Made by a program: the position numbers and the translations under genes. The notes beneath the pieces were generated by a model, which saw only the letters and a list, made by a program, of their open reading frames with translations, ran no database searches and was not told the DNA's origin. From Thiemannella venezuelensis (GTDB taxonomy: Bacteria; Actinomycetota; Actinomycetes; Streptosporangiales; Streptosporangiaceae): 64,000 nt of DNA. The stretch spans positions 372,001 to 436,000 of the forward strand of contig NZ_JACHJJ010000003.1 in the NCBI RefSeq assembly GCF_014203605.1, written 5' to 3'. Below, one piece after another: positions 58,792 through 64,000 of the stretch; the first letter of the stretch is position 1; each line of letters opens with the position of its first letter.

Positions 58792-60177
58792 TCAGGTGCC
58801 GGGAGTGGTCGGTCCGTCTTCGGCGGAAGCCGTACCGGCGTCGGAACCGGGCGCGCCCGGCTCCGCGGCGGCCCGCGCCCCCTCCTCCGCCGGGCCCGGC
58901 GGGCGGCGCTTGATGCGGACCCGCGCCACCCTGCGCCCGTCCATCTCCGTGACCGACATCTCGAATCCGGGGATCTCCACCCGCTCCCCCAGGACCGGCA
59001 GGTGCCCCAGGGCCGCCATCACGAACCCGCCGAGGGTCTCGTAGGGACCGTCGGGCAGCCTGATCCCCGTCTCGTCGGCCACCTCCCCGAGGTTGCTCAG
59101 CCCGTCCAGCTCGACCTCCCCGGCGGGCAGCACGACCTGCTCGTCGGCGATGTCGTGCTCGTCCCGGATGTCGCCGATGAGCTCCTCGACGAGGTCCTCC
59201 AGGGTGACGATCCCGGCCGTGCCGCCGTACTCGTCGACCACGATCGCCAGGTGGTGCCCCTCGTCGCGCATCTCCGAGAGCGTGGTCAGCACCTGCTTGC
59301 TGGTGGGCACGAGCTTGACCGGCCGGATCGGCACCACCTCGCTGATCGGCTCGATCGACCCGGTCAGCACCGGGTCGAGCAGGTCGCGGATGTGCACGAA
59401 GCCGATGACGTCGTCGTAGGTGTCGCGGTAGACCGGGAAGCGGGAGTGCGGCATGGCCGCGGCCAGCACGGCGGCCTCGGCCAGCCGGGTGTCGGCGGCC
59501 ATGAACTCCACCTCCGTGCGGGGCAGCATCACCTCCCGGAGCTGCCGCTTGCCGGCCGCGAAGACCTCCGCGATCAGGCTGCGCTCGTCCTCCGTGAGCT
59601 CCTGGTGGCCGACGACCATGTCCCGGAGCTCCTCGGTGGAGATCTCCTCCCGGTCGGCCTCGGGGTTCCCGCCGAGCAGCTTGACCACGCCGTCGGTGGA
59701 CCGGGACAGCGCCCAGATGACGGGGCGGGAGAGCGCGGCCATCCGGTCCAGGAACGGCGCGACCAGCAGCGAGAGCCCCTCCGCCCGCTGCCGGGCCAGC
59801 CGCTTGGGGGCCAGCTCGCCCAGGACCAGGGAGACGTAGGAGATCGCCAGGGTGACCAGGACCAGGGCGATCGGGGCGGCCGCCCGCTCCGGCAGGCCCC
59901 AGCCGGCCACCACGGGGACGAGGTCCTGGGCGAGGGTGTCCGCGCCGAACGCGGCCGAGAGCATGGTCGCCACGGTGACGCCGATCTGCACGGCCGACAG
60001 GAAGCGGTTGGGGTCGCGGGCGAGCCTGGCCGCCCGGGCGCCCCTGCGCCCCCGGGCGCTGAGTCTGCGGACCTGGCTCTCCCGGAGGGAGACCATGGCC
60101 ATCTCCGCCCCCGCGAAGAACCCTCCGATCAGCACGAAGAGCAGGACCAGAGCGATGTTAGCCAGGACACTGTTCAC
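58792..60177 (-). CDS. CNNM/CorC-HlyC family membrane protein with CBS pair
   Basis: This 461-residue protein has an N-terminal CNNM/DUF21 membrane domain with about four helices (IALVLLFVLIGGFFAGAEMAMV, VQIGVTVATMLSAAF, LVLVTLAISYVSLVLGELAPKR). A CBS-domain pair follows (MLPRTEVEFM to GIVTLEDLVEELIGDI), then a CorC_HlyC domain. Relatives are divalent-cation (Mg/Co) transporters or regulators; the hemolysin label is historical. The GTG at 60177 follows GGAGA; the stop is 12 bp before trpS. A Glu/Ala/Gly/Pro-rich tail ends it. Confidence 0.9.
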   Translation of the reverse strand: MNSVLANIALVLLFVLIGGFFAGAEMAMVSLRESQVRRLSARGRRGARAARLARDPNRFLSAVQIGVTVATMLSAAFGADTLAQDLVPVVAGWGLPERAAAPIALVLVTLAISYVSLVLGELAPKRLARQRAEGLSLLVAPFLDRMAALSRPVIWALSRSTDGVVKLLGGNPEADREEISTEELRDMVVGHQELTEDERSLIAEVFAAGKRQLREVMLPRTEVEFMAADTRLAEAAVLAAAMPHSRFPVYRDTYDDVIGFVHIRDLLDPVLTGSIEPISEVVPIRPVKLVPTSKQVLTTLSEMRDEGHHLAIVVDEYGGTAGIVTLEDLVEELIGDIRDEHDIADEQVVLPAGEVELDGLSNLGEVADETGIRLPDGPYETLGGFVMAALGHLPVLGERVEIPGFEMSVTEMDGRRVARVRIKRRPPGPAEEGARAAAEPGAPGSDAGTASAEDGPTTPGT

Positions 60178-60299
60178 GTGAATGTCTCCGTCGCGGCCGT
60201 CGCCCGTTCCGGCTGGACCTGTTATGTGGTCTGACAGCATATGCTGGCAGTAGTCTTACATAAATAAACACCTCTAAACAGGATCGAACAGGAGGCTCC

Positions 60300-61259
60300 G
60301 TGAAGCTGCTGGTCACCGGAGGCGCCGGCTACATCGGAAGCGCCGTCGCGGCGCAGCTCGTCGAGGCGGGCCACCAGGTCACCGTGCTCGACGACCTCTC
60401 CACCGGCCACGCGGACGCGGTCCCGCCGGGTGCGCGCTTCGTCGAGGGCTCCATCACCGGGGCCGCCGCCGTGCTGGACGGGATGGACGGCGTGCTGCAC
60501 TTCGCGGCGAAGTCCCTGGTCGGCGAGTCGGTCCAGCGGCCGGACCTCTACTGGGCGCACAACCTGGGCGGCACCCTCGCCCTGCTGGACGCCATGCGCG
60601 CCGCCGGCGTCGGCCGGATCGTGTTCTCCTCCACCGCCGCCACGTACGGCGAGCCGGAGCGCTCCCCGATCCTGGAGACCGACCCGACGCGTCCGACCAA
60701 CCCCTACGGCGCCTCCAAGCTCGCGGTCGACACCGCGCTGTCCGCCTTCGCCGGCCTGCACGGCCTGGCCGCGGTGAGCCTGCGCTACTTCAACGTCGGC
60801 GGCGCCTACACCGCCGCCGACGGCCGCGTCTACCGCGAGCGCCACGCCGTGGAGACCCACCTGATCCCCAACGTCCTGGCCGTGGCGCTCGGGCAGCGCG
60901 AGTCGGTCAGCGTGTTCGGCACCGACTACCCGACCCCCGACGGGACCTGCGTGCGCGACTACATCCACCTGTCCGACCTGGCCCGCGCCCACCTGCTGGC
61001 GCTGGAGGCCTGCGCCCCGGGCGAGCACAAGATCTACAACCTGGGCAGCGGCACCGGTTTCTCCGTCCAGGAGGTGCTCTCGGTCTGCCGCGAGGTCACC
61101 GGCCACGCGATCCCCGCGGCCGTCGCCGGGCGCCGTGCGGGAGACCCCGCGGTGCTGGTCGCCTCCTCCGAGAAGATCCGGCGCGAGCTCGGCTGGAAGC
61201 CCGAGCACCCGGCCGTCCGGGACATCGTCGCCGGCGCCTGGGCGGCGCTGCCCCGCTGA
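60300..61259 (+). CDS. galE: UDP-glucose 4-epimerase
   Basis: This 319-residue short-chain-dehydrogenase-fold enzyme interconverts UDP-glucose and UDP-galactose. The NAD site is GGAGYIGS at residues 7-14. The catalytic residues are in SSTAATYG (Ser111, Thr112) and Tyr136-x3-Lys140 in NPYGASK. NVGGAY and the C-terminal [12 protein letters not shown] are also typical. The GTG at 60300 follows AACAGGAGG. The 122-bp divergent gap from the CBS-domain gene is AT-rich (TTACATAAATAAA) and should hold its promoter. It could serve galactose released by GH42 but is far from that locus and also needed for cell-wall sugars. Confidence 0.94.
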   Translation: MKLLVTGGAGYIGSAVAAQLVEAGHQVTVLDDLSTGHADAVPPGARFVEGSITGAAAVLDGMDGVLHFAAKSLVGESVQRPDLYWAHNLGGTLALLDAMRAAGVGRIVFSSTAATYGEPERSPILETDPTRPTNPYGASKLAVDTALSAFAGLHGLAAVSLRYFNVGGAYTAADGRVYRERHAVETHLIPNVLAVALGQRESVSVFGTDYPTPDGTCVRDYIHLSDLARAHLLALEACAPGEHKIYNLGSGTGFSVQEVLSVCREVTGHAIPAAVAGRRAGDPAVLVASSEKIRRELGWKPEHPAVRDIVAGAWAALPR

Positions 61260-61364
61260 ACCCGGGTCCCGGAATCCGGGGACCCCTGAACCCGGGGCAC
61301 GGCCGCGCGGACGCCCGGCGGCCCCCGGTCCCCGCGGGCCGCGTCCTCCTCCGCGCGGGAGAGG

Positions 61365-62183
61365 TCAGCGCACCGTCGTCCGGGCCGTGTTGTTGCGCGG
61401 GCGGCGGTCGCCCACGCCCGCGGAGAAGACGCTGACCTCGGCGTTCACCGTACGGCCGCGCGGGCGGAAGACGAGGCCGATCCGGGCCCGCCCGCCGGAG
61501 CCGACGGCGGGCAGCGCGCAGCCGACGTAGCCGGAGCGGGGGCGGCAGCGCGCGCCACGGGCCGACAGGAAGCGCGCCCCGGCCGCCCGGAAGACGACCA
61601 GCGCGTCGCGGACGGCCCGCGGGCCCCGGTTGCGGACCACCGCGCCCACCCTGACGGTGCGGTCCGGCCGGGAGCGGCCGGTCAGCCGGATCGCCAGGTC
61701 GGCGCCCTCGTCCACCGGGGTCAGCACCCGCGCCGAGTCGTTCGCCGGTCTCCCGTCCACCACCTCGGAGAAGATCGTGGCACTCGCCTGGAGCGGCCCC
61801 CGCGCGCCGGGGCGGACCAGACCGGTGATCCGCACCTCGCCGCTGCTCCCCGCCGGGATGTCGGCGCCCGCGGAGCAGACCACCTCGCGCGCGTCCCGGC
61901 CCGGCAGGCACTCGGCCACGTCGGCGTGGAGGACGTCCACCCCCGCCGGCAGCCGGACCGTGAGCACCGGGAGCACCGCCTCGCCGGGACCGGCGTTGCG
62001 CACCCTCACCCGGTAGACCAGCGGCTGCCCCGGCTGCGCGCGGGCCGGCGAGACCCCCATCAGCACGGACAGGTCCGCTCCGCCCGGGTCCGGCCCGCGG
62101 GTCTGCGCCCGCGCCGCTCCCGGCCCCACGGCGAGAGCGAGAGCGACCACCACCGCGGCGGCCCGCGCCGCACCATGCCTCAT
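61365..62183 (-). CDS. Secreted protein with two DUF11-like beta domains
   Basis: This 272-residue protein has a signal peptide ending ARAQ (residue about 26). Two beta-sandwich repeats of the DUF11 type follow: ADLSVLMGVSPARAQPGQPLVYRVRVRN and ADLAIRLTGRSRPDRTVRVGAVVRNRGP, each ending in an NDSAR/NNTAR strand. Single cysteine pairs in each domain may form disulfides. Such domains occur on actinomycete cell surfaces without assigned function. The ATG at 62183 follows GGGGGA. It is convergent with galE across a 105-bp gap with GC-rich dyads. Confidence 0.8.
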   Translation of the reverse strand: MRHGAARAAAVVVALALAVGPGAARAQTRGPDPGGADLSVLMGVSPARAQPGQPLVYRVRVRNAGPGEAVLPVLTVRLPAGVDVLHADVAECLPGRDAREVVCSAGADIPAGSSGEVRITGLVRPGARGPLQASATIFSEVVDGRPANDSARVLTPVDEGADLAIRLTGRSRPDRTVRVGAVVRNRGPRAVRDALVVFRAAGARFLSARGARCRPRSGYVGCALPAVGSGGRARIGLVFRPRGRTVNAEVSVFSAGVGDRRPRNNTARTTVR

Positions 62184-62300
62184 GACCACCGATCCCCCGA
62201 CCATCAGTGGTCAATTGAACGCGGAGACCGGTTCCTCCCGGCCGACCGACACGCCGCGCGCCGGCCGCCGTGCGGGCGCGCGGAGCCCGCCGGACACGGG

Positions 62301-62331
62301 AGGAGGGCCCCGGGACTCCCGGGGCCCTCCT
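62301..62331 (-). terminator. 14-bp hairpin downstream of mdh
   Basis: AGGAGGGCCCCGGG (62301-62314) pairs perfectly with CCCGGGGCCCTCCT (62318-62331) around a three-base loop. It lacks a T-run, as is common in actinomycetes, and lies 74 bp beyond the mdh stop. Confidence 0.85.
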
Positions 62332-62375
62332 CCTCCTGCCTGCCAGGCCGGTGCGCGCAGGCCGGACCCGGCCCG

Positions 62376-64000
<1,625 letters not shown>

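Overview
The window is very GC-rich, with G/C at most third codon positions. It has GTG and TTG starts, leaderless promoters, and solute-binding-protein/permease sets without their own ATPase. This points to a filamentous actinomycete, probably of the Streptosporangiales; the genus cannot be fixed from the sequence. No rRNA, tRNA, CRISPR array, prophage or insertion sequence was recognised.

Positions 1-8092 and 16767-29716 form a plant-glycan utilisation locus. It encodes a GH31 alpha-xylosidase, a GH42 beta-galactosidase, a GH95-type alpha-fucosidase/galactosidase, one intracellular and one secreted GH3 beta-glucosidase, two ABC importers of different classes and a ROK repressor. The enzymes match the linkages of a fucosylated xyloglucan side chain (Fuc-Gal-Xyl-Glc), so xyloglucan oligosaccharides are the best single guess for the substrate. 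Three copies of TTAGTT-N10-CCAAACAAA (third copy slightly degenerate) sit in front of the lipoprotein/permease operon, the GH31 gene and the GH95/GH42 divergent pair, and are proposed as ROK operators. Three perfect copies of TCGAAGCGCTTCGA sit only in front of the two GH3 genes and suggest a second, LacI-type control.

Positions 8255-16571 hold unrelated stress and sensing genes that split the glycan locus: ArsR regulator, cation exporter and DUF3703; an orphan MASE1 histidine kinase; an erythromycin-esterase-family protein; a double-MerR regulator; an FG-GAP protein; and a small MerR/HspR-like regulator next to hsp20. The hsp20 promoter contains a perfect inverted repeat around its -10 box.

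Positions 29821-32901 hold a pentapeptide-repeat membrane protein and a secreted S15-type alpha/beta hydrolase.

Positions 32927-51359 look like conserved chromosome devoted largely to nucleoside salvage: a quinone-reductase flavoprotein, gamma-glutamylcyclotransferase, purine nucleoside phosphorylase, phosphosugar mutase, adenosine deaminase, thymidine phosphorylase, cytidine deaminase and a BMP-type nucleoside ABC importer. The last group is one operon with an attenuator-like hairpin after the binding-protein gene. Interspersed are a DUF234 ATPase behind a nested inverted repeat, a PH-domain protein, a cupin, an AMIN-like lipoprotein and a MarR/MFS pair around a 29-bp dyad.

Positions 51693-64000 hold an M20 amidohydrolase, a stand-alone PGM1-like ATP-grasp peptide ligase (the most unusual single gene), an SCO4848-type membrane protein, D-Ala-D-Ala carboxypeptidase, a YihY/BrkB protein, TrpS, a CBS-domain CNNM/hemolysin-type protein, GalE, a DUF11 secreted protein, malate dehydrogenase and the C-terminal part of an MFS exporter.
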